A stretch of 64,000 bases of DNA, from NCBI RefSeq assembly GCF_000518165.1, contig NZ_JADB01000003.1:62001-126000 (forward strand). Reading direction: 5' to 3'. Position numbers and translations under genes: made by a program. Shown in pieces: positions 1-7,378 of this stretch (its first letter is position 1; every line of letters begins with the position of its first letter). The notes beneath the pieces are model-generated. The model had not been told where the DNA came from. It saw only the letters and a list, made by a program, of their open reading frames with translations, and ran no database searches. The DNA is from Bartonella elizabethae F9251 = ATCC 49927. Its GTDB lineage: Bacteria; Pseudomonadota; Alphaproteobacteria; Rhizobiales; Rhizobiaceae.

Positions 1-1
1 C

Positions 2-181
2 GCTTTTGAACGGCGTTTTCATTTGGCTGATCATGTGAAAGTTATCGGAGCAGAGCTTGGAGATGGGCTTCTTCATATTCAGCTTAAAAGGGAAATGCCA
101 GCTGAATTAAAACCAAAAAAAATAAGCGTGCAGATGTCTCCATCCATTACAAAAAATGATAACAATAGCATTGTCACATAA
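2..181 (+). CDS. Hsp20-family small heat-shock protein, C-terminal part
   Basis: Only the last 59 codons lie in the window; the gene begins upstream. The reading frame opening at base 2 encodes the end of an alpha-crystallin domain: the segment FHLADHVKVIGAELGDGLL has the 'F.LADHV.V.GA...DGLL.I.L' pattern of IbpA-type small heat-shock proteins, followed by the 'REMP..LKPKKI' element that matches the conserved 'REVPE..KPR.I' region. The family forms oligomers that hold unfolding cytoplasmic proteins for refolding by DnaK/ClpB. A hairpin terminator follows about 60 bases after the stop. The family call is good; which paralogue it is cannot be told from a fragment. Confidence 0.8.
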   Translation, partial: AFERRFHLADHVKVIGAELGDGLLHIQLKREMPAELKPKKISVQMSPSITKNDNNSIVT

Positions 182-238
182 AGAAAATTTAGAAAATATG
201 AGAAGCAAATAACCATAAATTTTTTACAGAATAAAATA

Positions 239-265
239 ACGCGAGGCAAAGGTCTCGCGTTTTAT
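239..265 (+). terminator. Rho-independent terminator after the Hsp20 gene
   Basis: The inverted repeat ACGCGAG / CTCGCGT (239-245 and 254-260) encloses an 8-base loop and is followed by a T-rich run. It lies about 60 bases downstream of the Hsp20 stop codon. Confidence 0.75.
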
Positions 266-421
266 ATTTCCTTTCCTGAGAACGAAGATGATTCTCATAA
301 AAACGCTCTCTCTCAAATTGATGATAAAAGTTTATTGCACTATTCTATGCTGAAAAAAAATCATGGATGCGCAATTGAAATAAAAAATTCTAAAGAAGCT
401 TATTTTATAGCATTTAGAAAA

Positions 422-498
<77 letters not shown>

Positions 499-1108
499 AT
501 TCCCGTGTGAAACGATTAAATGACTGTTTCTTTAAAGGCAAGAGAAAAAATAAACAGAACAAAATCTAAAATACGCTTATATTGACGGCTTTTGAAAGTA
601 AAAAATTTTGTCCATTAATATCTTATTATTCATTCGATATAAACAACGAATCTGTAAAGTTTTTTGTTATCTTTACATTTTGAGATCTATAGTTAATAGA
701 GCTTTATAGATTTAACTCCTTTTTCAGATTGTGAAGGGGAAAGATTTGTAACTTTAAGGGTATTGGGGAAGGAGAGCCCATAAGTACGGGAGGTTTATTT
801 CCTTTATATGATAGCTCATTAAAAAATAAATATTTTCAAAATGTTAGGATTGAATGTATGGCATTGAAACGTTTTTTTTTCGTTTAGAGTGTTTATAGCA
901 GAGGTATTTTACTTCTTATGGGGAAAAAATTTTAAATTCTAGATTATACAATCAAAAATCTTATTCTATCAGGATACATTTTTATCCCAATAAAAAGGTT
1001 GGGATGTTTTAATTTATGTCTTGTTGTTTTTCTTCTAAAATACCAGATAGGAAATATGGTAGGGAAAAAACGTTTAAAGTGTCTATTAAGCTAAGAAAAG
1101 AGTAACCA
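499..1108. other. Intergenic, no gene recognised
   Basis: About 600 bases of AT-rich sequence between tRNA-Pro and the sufA-like gene. No open frame with recognisable protein similarity and no tRNA-like fold was seen. It must hold the promoters of the flanking divergent genes, but none stood out. Confidence 0.5.
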
Positions 1109-1483
1109 ATGAGTCGTTTTTCGGTAATAAGTTTAACACACGCCGCTGTGAATCGTGTTAAAGCGATTATGGATGCTAAAGATGCACGAGGTATTCTTGT
1201 TGGGATTAAAAAAGGCGGCTGTGCAGGGATGGAATATACAATTACTCTCGTCAAAGAAGAGGGGATAGATGCGGATGTTGTTGAAGTGAATGGTGCTCGT
1301 GTTTTTATCGCGCATGATGCGGTGTTATTTTTATTAGGAACACAAATGGATTATGAAGTGACAACGCTTCGTTCGGGCTTTGTTTTTAAAAATCCTAATC
1401 AAGTTTCAGCATGTGGGTGTGGCGAGTCGGTAGAACTTCGTCCTGTTTCCCAAGATCAATATAAAACAAATCAAGCTTCGTAA
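1109..1483 (+). CDS. sufA: A-type Fe-S cluster assembly protein (SufA/IscA/HesB family)
   Basis: The 124-residue protein has the A-type carrier signature: one cysteine in GGCAGMEY (C38) and the C-terminal pair ACGCGES (C102, C104), the three ligands that bind an Fe-S cluster or iron before delivery to apoproteins. Length is slightly above the usual 107-122 residues because of a short polar tail. A-type carriers act in the cytoplasm with a SUF or ISC scaffold. No sufBCDS genes are adjacent, so this copy stands alone here; a U-type scaffold gene is about 34 kb away in the window (34845-35306). SufA versus IscA versus ErpA is a naming choice that sequence alone does not settle. Confidence 0.85.
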   Translation: MSRFSVISLTHAAVNRVKAIMDAKDARGILVGIKKGGCAGMEYTITLVKEEGIDADVVEVNGARVFIAHDAVLFLLGTQMDYEVTTLRSGFVFKNPNQVSACGCGESVELRPVSQDQYKTNQAS

Positions 1484-1563
1484 AATTATCCAAGTTTAGA
1501 GAAATTATCATTAAGTAGATTCTGGGAGATTTATTCTTTTGGGTAGGAAAAATCTGATATTTT

Positions 1564-2370
1564 TTATTGTTCTTTTTTAGCTTTCTTCCAAAGTGCTTCC
1601 ATTTCACTTAAGGATGCGTCAGTGAGTGTTTTAGATTGAGTGGAGAGCTTTTCTTCAATATAGGCAAAACGACTTCGGAATTTTATATTTGTTTTTTTGA
1701 GTGCTTTTTGTGAATCAATTGCTAAGTGGCGCGCGAGATTAAGAAGAATAAAGTAGAGATCTCCAAATTCTGCTTCTATTTCTGAACTTTTTTTATTTTT
1801 GATGGCTTCTTTGAGCTCTTCGAGTTCTTCTTCTATTTTTGCAAAAACTTTATCACTTTCTTGCCAATCAAAGCCCACTTTAGCTGCAGCTTCTTGTAAA
1901 GCAATAGCCTCTTGATTTGCTGGCTGGATTGGTTTTATTTTTGCAAGAATACTTGAATTGTTGTTTTCTTTGTGCAATTTTTTTTGTTTAGTCTGTTCTT
2001 CTTTTTTTATATATTCCCACTCTTCTTTTATAAAACCTCGTTTTTTTTGTTCAGCATTTCCAAAAACGTGAGGATGGCGACGAATCATTTTTTTCGTAAT
2101 TGCATAAACGACATCTTCAAAAGTAAAGCTACCTTCTTCTTGTGCAATGGTAGCATGATAAACAACCTGTAAAAGAAGATCACCAAGTTCTTCACAGAGA
2201 TCTTTTTGGTTTTTTCGTTCAATGGCGTCGATGACTTCGTAAACTTCTTCGAGCAGATAGGGTATGAGGGATTCAAAAGTTTGTTTTTTATGCCAGAGAC
2301 AACCATTATCAGGATTGCGTAAAGCAGTGATAATTGCGATGAGATCTTTGATATTTTTTGAGGCTAACAT
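1564..2370 (-). CDS. mazG: Nucleoside triphosphate pyrophosphohydrolase MazG
   Basis: 268 residues with two tandem MazG domains. The first carries the metal-binding helices EEVYEVIDAI (E41, E42, E45) and EELGDLL (E60, E61, D64); the second repeats the pattern near residues 180-215 (EEELEELKEAI, EAEFGDLYF). Full-length bacterial MazG proteins are about 260-275 residues and hydrolyse (d)NTPs to the monophosphate and pyrophosphate, thought to clean aberrant nucleotides and modulate ppGpp. I chose the ATG at 2370 because AGAGGAAG sits 5 bases upstream; an in-frame TTG at 2391 would add 7 residues but would place this ribosome-binding site inside the gene. It lies just downstream of, and in the same direction as, the lipid A cluster, with a 32-base gap. 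Confidence 0.92.
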   Translation of the reverse strand: MLASKNIKDLIAIITALRNPDNGCLWHKKQTFESLIPYLLEEVYEVIDAIERKNQKDLCEELGDLLLQVVYHATIAQEEGSFTFEDVVYAITKKMIRRHPHVFGNAEQKKRGFIKEEWEYIKKEEQTKQKKLHKENNNSSILAKIKPIQPANQEAIALQEAAAKVGFDWQESDKVFAKIEEELEELKEAIKNKKSSEIEAEFGDLYFILLNLARHLAIDSQKALKKTNIKFRSRFAYIEEKLSTQSKTLTDASLSEMEALWKKAKKEQ

Positions 2371-2402
2371 TTGTACTTCCTCTGTAAGCAATAGAGCTTA
2401 TG

Positions 2403-3335
2403 TTAGATGTCCCAACGTCTATGTAACCACATCCATTGTCCGGGATATTCACGAACCCAAGTTTCAACAATATCATTTAATTTTTGCGTGGAAGCAGCGA
2501 TATCAATATCATCTTTTTCATCTCGTGGAAGTTCTACATGTTCATATAATTCTAAACGATGACGTCCTCCAGGTAGACGAATACAACGCGCTGGATAAAT
2601 ATCACAGTCATATTGTCGCGCAAGCTTTATAATTAAGGGATTTGTTTTAAGGGGTCTGTTAAAAAATGTTCCCATGATACCGCGGCGAAATTTTTGATCA
2701 ACAAGCATACCAACATTTTCACCTTCTGCTAATTTGCCTGCTAATGTCCACGCTGCACCGGCTTTTGAGGGAACAAGATGTCCCATAGAAGTTTGTCGTG
2801 CTTTAAGAACTCGTTTGGCAACATAAGGGTTATTGGGTGGTCTAAATAAGACCGTAACATTTAGATCAAAACTTTGTGCGCAAATAGGCAGAAGTTCAAA
2901 ATTTCCAGTATGCGCTGTGAAAAAAATATGGGGCTTTTTTTCTTCTTTTAATCGTTCAAAGATTTCAATTCCCTTAACCTCAATAAAACCTGGCTCTTCC
3001 GCATGAGGATCAAAATCAAAAATTTTATCAAGAAAAATATATTCGGCTAGGAAACGTCCTATATTCTCCCACATTTCGATTGCAATCGCATAGCGTTCTT
3101 GCTCTGTTTTTTCAGGATATGCTCTCCTAAGGTTTTCAAGGGTTATCTGATGACGATGTACGAGGGGACCGATTTTTTTTGCCAACCAAGAAAAAAAAGA
3201 AATTCCCATTTTGGCTGGAAAGCATTTTAGAATAAATAAAGAACCAAAAAGCAGATATGCCCATAACAAATAGGATATTTTTTTAGCTATAACTTTAATA
3301 CGATAGATGAGATTTTTAAGAGAAAGCTTCATCAT
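2403..3335 (-). CDS. lpxXL: Lipid A acyltransferase of the very-long-chain type (LpxXL, HtrB/LpxL family)
   Basis: 310 residues with an N-terminal membrane helix (about 21-40) and the acyltransferase HX4E motif in HTGNFE (H142, E147). The family adds a secondary acyl chain to Kdo2-lipid A at the inner membrane. The gene ends a five-gene minus-strand run (acpXL, two KAS genes, alcohol dehydrogenase, this gene), which is the order of the rhizobial cluster that makes and transfers a 26-28 carbon hydroxy fatty acid to lipid A; that context, not the sequence alone, assigns the LpxXL role over ordinary LpxL. It starts 3 bases after the dehydrogenase stop, suggesting translational coupling. An ATG one codon downstream is an equal start candidate. 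Confidence 0.85.
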   Translation of the reverse strand: MMKLSLKNLIYRIKVIAKKISYLLWAYLLFGSLFILKCFPAKMGISFFSWLAKKIGPLVHRHQITLENLRRAYPEKTEQERYAIAIEMWENIGRFLAEYIFLDKIFDFDPHAEEPGFIEVKGIEIFERLKEEKKPHIFFTAHTGNFELLPICAQSFDLNVTVLFRPPNNPYVAKRVLKARQTSMGHLVPSKAGAAWTLAGKLAEGENVGMLVDQKFRRGIMGTFFNRPLKTNPLIIKLARQYDCDIYPARCIRLPGGRHRLELYEHVELPRDEKDDIDIAASTQKLNDIVETWVREYPGQWMWLHRRWDI

Positions 3336-3338
3336 GAT

Positions 3339-4367
3339 TCAATTGATTTTAAGAATAATTTTACCAAAAACATCACGGCTCTCCATTCGTTTTAAAGCAG
3401 TATCCATTTCATCAAGTCCAACAATTGTATCAATGACAGGGTGTACGGCTTTTTGTGCCATTTTTTGCATGGCGTTTTTCATATTTTCCATACGGCAGCC
3501 AAATGAACCGAATATCTTAAGTTGTTGCTGAAATAATTGCATGAGATTTATTGATGCTGAAACACCAGAGGTAGAACCGCAAGTTACTAAGCGTGCGCCT
3601 TTTTTCATACACAACAAAGAACCGTTCCATGTATCGACCCCAACATGCTCGAAAACAACATCAACCCCTTTTTTTTGGGTTAATTTACGCACTACACCTT
3701 CAAAACGATCTTTACGATAATTAATCACATGATCGGCTCCAAGAGACTGTGCTTTTGCAACTTTTTCATCTGAACCTACTGTCGTTATAACGGTAGATCC
3801 CATATGTTTTGCAAGTTGAATGGCAGCAGAACCAATACCGGAACCGCCAGCTTGTATCAGGATTGTTTCTCCTGCTTGTAGTTTTGCGTTATCGAAAAGC
3901 ATATGTTCTACGGTACCAAAAGTAATTGGAGCAACAGCGGCTTGAAGTTCATCACATTGGGGAGGAGCTGGAATCAATAAACGTGCTGGCAAATTGACAA
4001 GCTCACAAGCAAATCCATCAAGATGAAAACCGTAGACTCCCTTTACATCTGTACAAAGATTATCCCTTCCTTCATGACAAGCTTGGCACACCCCACAGGT
4101 TTGTGCTCCATAAATTGATACAATCTGTCCAAGTTGGAGATGTTTAACGTCATCTCCTATCTGTATAACCTCACCGGAAGCTTCTGCACCAATGATAAGA
4201 GGCATTTTTCTTTTCGCGAAAGCCATCCCACGCCAGCCCCATACATCAATATGATTAAGAGCAACAGCTTTGATCCGCACTGTTACTTCATTAGGGCTAG
4301 GTGAAGGTGGCGGCGAAATATTGCTGATTTTAAGCTGACGATCATCGAAGAGTTGCAATGCACGCAT
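3339..4367 (-). CDS. Zinc-containing medium-chain dehydrogenase of the VLCFA lipid A cluster (AdhXL-like)
   Basis: 342 residues of the medium-chain dehydrogenase/reductase superfamily. A GroES-like N-terminal domain holds four clustered cysteines (C91, C94, C97, C105) that fit the structural zinc lobe; the NAD(P)-binding Rossmann motif is GGSGIGSAAIQLAKHMG near 174-190. The usual catalytic-zinc motif GHE is replaced by GAE (residues 60-62), so the chemistry may be closer to a quinone or enoyl reductase than a classical zinc alcohol dehydrogenase. In rhizobia the gene at this place is called adh2XL and is part of very-long-chain acyl synthesis for lipid A; an enoyl-thioester reduction step is a plausible but unproven role. 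Ends 3 bases before lpxXL and begins about 60 bases after the FabF1XL gene. Confidence 0.8.
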   Translation of the reverse strand: MRALQLFDDRQLKISNISPPPSPSPNEVTVRIKAVALNHIDVWGWRGMAFAKRKMPLIIGAEASGEVIQIGDDVKHLQLGQIVSIYGAQTCGVCQACHEGRDNLCTDVKGVYGFHLDGFACELVNLPARLLIPAPPQCDELQAAVAPITFGTVEHMLFDNAKLQAGETILIQAGGSGIGSAAIQLAKHMGSTVITTVGSDEKVAKAQSLGADHVINYRKDRFEGVVRKLTQKKGVDVVFEHVGVDTWNGSLLCMKKGARLVTCGSTSGVSASINLMQLFQQQLKIFGSFGCRMENMKNAMQKMAQKAVHPVIDTIVGLDEMDTALKRMESRDVFGKIILKIN

Positions 4368-4427
4368 TATTATTCCCTAAAATATATACTACCAGGTTAG
4401 CATTATAAAATTTTATTCTATAAAGGA

Positions 4428-5702
4428 TTATCCTTTATAGGCTGTGATAACAAGACTCGTATTTTGACCACCAAATCCAAATGAGTTGGATAAAACCGCA
4501 TTGACATTCGCTTTACGGCTATGATGAGGAACAACGTCTAAAGGGATAGCAGGGTCAGGATTATCGTAATTTATGGTAGGTGGAAGTATTCCCGATTGAA
4601 TAGTCAAAAGCGAAAAAACAGCTTCTATGGCACCAGCAGCCGTTAAGGTATGTCCAATCATTGATTTATTAGAAGAAACTGGAATATGTTCTAGAACATC
4701 ACCGAAGACTGTCGATAATGCAAGATATTCCATTTTCTCATTTTCAGGTGTTGAGGTTCCATGGGCATTAATATAGTCAATTTCATGAATGGTTATTTGT
4801 GCATCATTTAAGGCTTTGCGAACGGATTCAATGGCTGGTGATGCATCGGGTTTTGAACGTGTACGGTGAAAATCATCGGCTGTTTCTCCACAGCCTGCTA
4901 GAATTCCTAAAATTTTAGCATTACGGTTTAATGCGCTTTGAAGAGACTCAAGAACAAGAGAACCTGAGCCTTCTGCCATAACAAATCCATCTCGATCTCG
5001 GCTGAAGGGTTTGGCTGCTTTTTCGGCAGGTTCATTTTGAGTGGAAAGAGCAGAGAGTAATGAAAAGCGAATGAGAGATTCTGCTGAAACTGATCCATCT
5101 GTCGCAATAGTAAGAGCACGATTTGTTTCACCTCGTCGAATAGATTCAACGCCTAATTGAATTGCCGTTGCACCAGATGCACAAGCTGTGGAAAGGGTAA
5201 CAGGAAGACCTTTTGTACCAAATGTTTTTTGCAGCTTTTCTGCAATTGCAGCAAATTGTGTGGTTTCAAAAAGTGCCTCATGGCGTTTATGCTGACAGAT
5301 TTTAAGAAGGTGTGCATAAGAAGGCTCATGATTGAATTCTTCCTCTTGATCGAGACTAAAACGTGCTTTCCATTCAAGTTCAACAGGAGGTGCAGCTAGA
5401 AAGAGTGGCCCATTAAAGCTTGTTTTATCAAGAGCAGCTTGTTCTAAAGCTTCCTCAGCAGAAAGATGGGCAAGCTTTTCAGAAAGAGCTGAAGCACCAA
5501 GCGTACTTTCTTTAAGAAAATCAATTGTTCCAGCAATATATGTATTTAATCCATCAACGGGAAAACGCGTTATTTTGTGGATGCCGCTTACACCGTTTGT
5601 TAATTTTTGCCAATTTTCACGTTTCCCTTGTCCTAGTGATGTAACAACACCTGCTCCTGTTATAGCTACAATTGGACGCCCAAAATGATCATGATATTTC
5701 AC
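4428..5702 (-). CDS. fabF1XL: 3-oxoacyl-ACP synthase of the VLCFA cluster (FabF1XL), catalytically complete
   Basis: 424-residue KAS II-type condensing enzyme. The full Cys-His-His triad is visible: C174 in STACASGATA, H314 in NAHGTSTPENE and H351 in NKSMIGHTLTAAG. It would extend an acyl chain carried by AcpXL with malonyl units. It is preceded by a second KAS-like protein (5718-6893) that lacks the triad; by analogy to KS-alpha/chain-length-factor pairs of aromatic polyketide synthesis, this one is the likely catalytic half. The gap to that gene is only 15 bases. Confidence 0.9.
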   Translation of the reverse strand: MKYHDHFGRPIVAITGAGVVTSLGQGKRENWQKLTNGVSGIHKITRFPVDGLNTYIAGTIDFLKESTLGASALSEKLAHLSAEEALEQAALDKTSFNGPLFLAAPPVELEWKARFSLDQEEEFNHEPSYAHLLKICQHKRHEALFETTQFAAIAEKLQKTFGTKGLPVTLSTACASGATAIQLGVESIRRGETNRALTIATDGSVSAESLIRFSLLSALSTQNEPAEKAAKPFSRDRDGFVMAEGSGSLVLESLQSALNRNAKILGILAGCGETADDFHRTRSKPDASPAIESVRKALNDAQITIHEIDYINAHGTSTPENEKMEYLALSTVFGDVLEHIPVSSNKSMIGHTLTAAGAIEAVFSLLTIQSGILPPTINYDNPDPAIPLDVVPHHSRKANVNAVLSNSFGFGGQNTSLVITAYKG

Positions 5703-5717
5703 GATAGAAATTTCCCT

Positions 5718-6893
5718 TCAAACAGCAGTAAGACGCACAACACCTTCAGCTCTTTTTATACCAATCGTTGTAACGAATATTTCATGAATTTCTTTAGAAA
5801 AAGGTTTTTCATGAGGACTTAACGCTGGAAAACAGTGTTTTTTCTCAATTGAAAGGGCTGCAAGGGCAAGTGCTAAAGGCAATTGTGCTTCTCGCATATA
5901 ACCAAATAATGTTGTAATACCTCGGTAAGATAGATTAGCATCATCAAGAGCATTTTTTTCTGCTTTTGTTGCTTCATGAGCACCTGAAGCTGCTGAAATG
6001 ACTAAGGAATCTTTAGTGCCTATTGTTTTCAACATTGTTGTAATTGATTCCTTAAGCGGCATTTTGGTTCTATCTGTTTGGTCTGTAATAATTTGACTAA
6101 TTTCAGCATAAGCACGTGCATTCCGTTTTTTTGCATGTTCTCCACTTTCAAGAACCAGAAAGATACCACCAGAACCGGTAATAATACCTCCACCAGGATG
6201 AATTTCACGATCCCAGACTGAACTCCACCCATTATGGGTTAAAAGCCCTCCAAGCTCATGGGCTAATAACATATCATAACTTTGTGCGTTATAGGAACTG
6301 CCTATAAGAGCATGGGTACTTTGTCCTGATTGAATACGGGCGACAGCAATTTGAAGTGAGGAAAGTCCACTGCCTTCTTCTCCCATAAAGGTGCGGGATG
6401 ATCCAGTGACTTTATGAACAATTGAAATGTTTCCCGCCAGAAGATTTGAAAGTTGTGCTAAAAATAATGTTGGACGAAGCTCGGTCGAAAGAGCAACATT
6501 TAACATAGAATCATGATCGGTAACTGCGCGCGCTTTAGAAAGAATCTGTGTATCAACAGGAATATCACGTTCTCCTCCACTTGCTGCTACGATCATGTCC
6601 ATTGTTGACGTGAATTGTTCATTATTTTTCATGCCTGCATCATCAAGAGCAAGACCAGCCGCATAGGTACCAAGACGTTGCCATGTTCCCATTTGCCGTT
6701 GATCACTTTTTTTGGGAATTTGTAAACTCCAATCAACTTCGGGCAATTTATGAACTGTGTAGGGTGAAAAAGTTGTACAATCTAGGTTTGGTTTACAGAT
6801 TGGATCATTTAAAAGATTCCAATGTTGATCAGTTCCTTCCCCCAGAGAGCTTATGAGGCCTATACCGGTGATGAATACAGATTGATCATGCAT
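5718..6893 (-). CDS. fabF2XL: KAS-like partner protein of the VLCFA cluster (FabF2XL), triad absent
   Basis: 391 residues with the overall condensing-enzyme fold signatures (start VFITGIGLISSLGEG; C-terminal Ala/Leu-rich helix), but the active-site positions are lost: the nucleophile region reads GSSRTFMGEEGSG with no cysteine, the first histidine motif (NAHGTST) reads SAASGAHEATKAE, and the second (SMIGH) reads GYMREAQLP. It therefore cannot work as a normal ketosynthase and probably pairs with FabF1XL. The start is ambiguous: ATG at 6893, or TTG at 6899, which has GGAG at 7 bases. The gene starts about 5-10 bases after the acpXL stop; in described rhizobial clusters a fabZXL dehydratase gene sits at this junction, and here it is absent. 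Confidence 0.85.
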   Translation of the reverse strand: MHDQSVFITGIGLISSLGEGTDQHWNLLNDPICKPNLDCTTFSPYTVHKLPEVDWSLQIPKKSDQRQMGTWQRLGTYAAGLALDDAGMKNNEQFTSTMDMIVAASGGERDIPVDTQILSKARAVTDHDSMLNVALSTELRPTLFLAQLSNLLAGNISIVHKVTGSSRTFMGEEGSGLSSLQIAVARIQSGQSTHALIGSSYNAQSYDMLLAHELGGLLTHNGWSSVWDREIHPGGGIITGSGGIFLVLESGEHAKKRNARAYAEISQIITDQTDRTKMPLKESITTMLKTIGTKDSLVISAASGAHEATKAEKNALDDANLSYRGITTLFGYMREAQLPLALALAALSIEKKHCFPALSPHEKPFSKEIHEIFVTTIGIKRAEGVVRLTAV

Positions 6894-6903
6894 AGTCAAA
6901 AAA

Positions 6904-7188
6904 TTACTCCGCCTGTTTTAAGGCAACGAGATCATCAATTTTTGCACAAAGGTTTTTAAGAACAAAGTATTCCTCTGTCGCAACCGTACCTTCATTGACT
7001 TCTTGCGTCCATTGCTCTAGGGGAACTTTTATTCCGAAAGCTTTATCAATAGCGAAAACAATATCAAGAAAGTCAAGACTATCGATACCCAAATCATCAA
7101 TTGTATGACTTTCAGGTGTGATTGTGTTGCGGTCAATTTCACTGATTTCTGCAATAATATCAGCAACTTTATCAAATGTGGAAGGCAA
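6904..7188 (-). CDS. acpXL: Acyl carrier protein AcpXL for very-long-chain lipid A acyl groups
   Basis: 94 residues, longer than housekeeping AcpP (about 78). The phosphopantetheine serine is S37 in [12 protein letters not shown]. The N-terminus [11 protein letters not shown] and the [10 protein letters not shown] and [13 protein letters not shown] segments match the rhizobial AcpXL family, which carries the growing 26-28 carbon chain for transfer to lipid A. The start is TTG at 7188: it has AAGGA 9 bases upstream, no in-frame ATG precedes it, and the family N-terminus aligns with it. First gene of the cluster; the 190-base gap upstream should contain the cluster promoter. Confidence 0.92.
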   Translation of the reverse strand: MPSTFDKVADIIAEISEIDRNTITPESHTIDDLGIDSLDFLDIVFAIDKAFGIKVPLEQWTQEVNEGTVATEEYFVLKNLCAKIDDLVALKQAE

Positions 7189-7350
7189 TGTATGGATTCC
7201 TTATTATAGAGTTAGTAAATTCAAAATACATTTAATATCCATCCTTTTAGCCTTTTTTCTCTTTAAAAAAAAGCCTTAATCCAGAACATAGCTGTCTTTT
7301 CTAGAGAGAAAAGAATTTTGCAAATGCGTGAAGTGCTATACCTTAATATT

Positions 7351-7369
7351 AAAAAAACTTTGAAGTTTT
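7351..7369 (-). terminator. Weak AT-rich hairpin downstream of the malic enzyme gene
   Basis: AAAACT / AGTTTT around a 4-base loop lies just past the minus-strand stop of the malic enzyme, with T-runs on both strands. The stem has little GC, so it is only a possible bidirectional terminator. Confidence 0.35.
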
Positions 7370-7378
7370 ATTATACAT

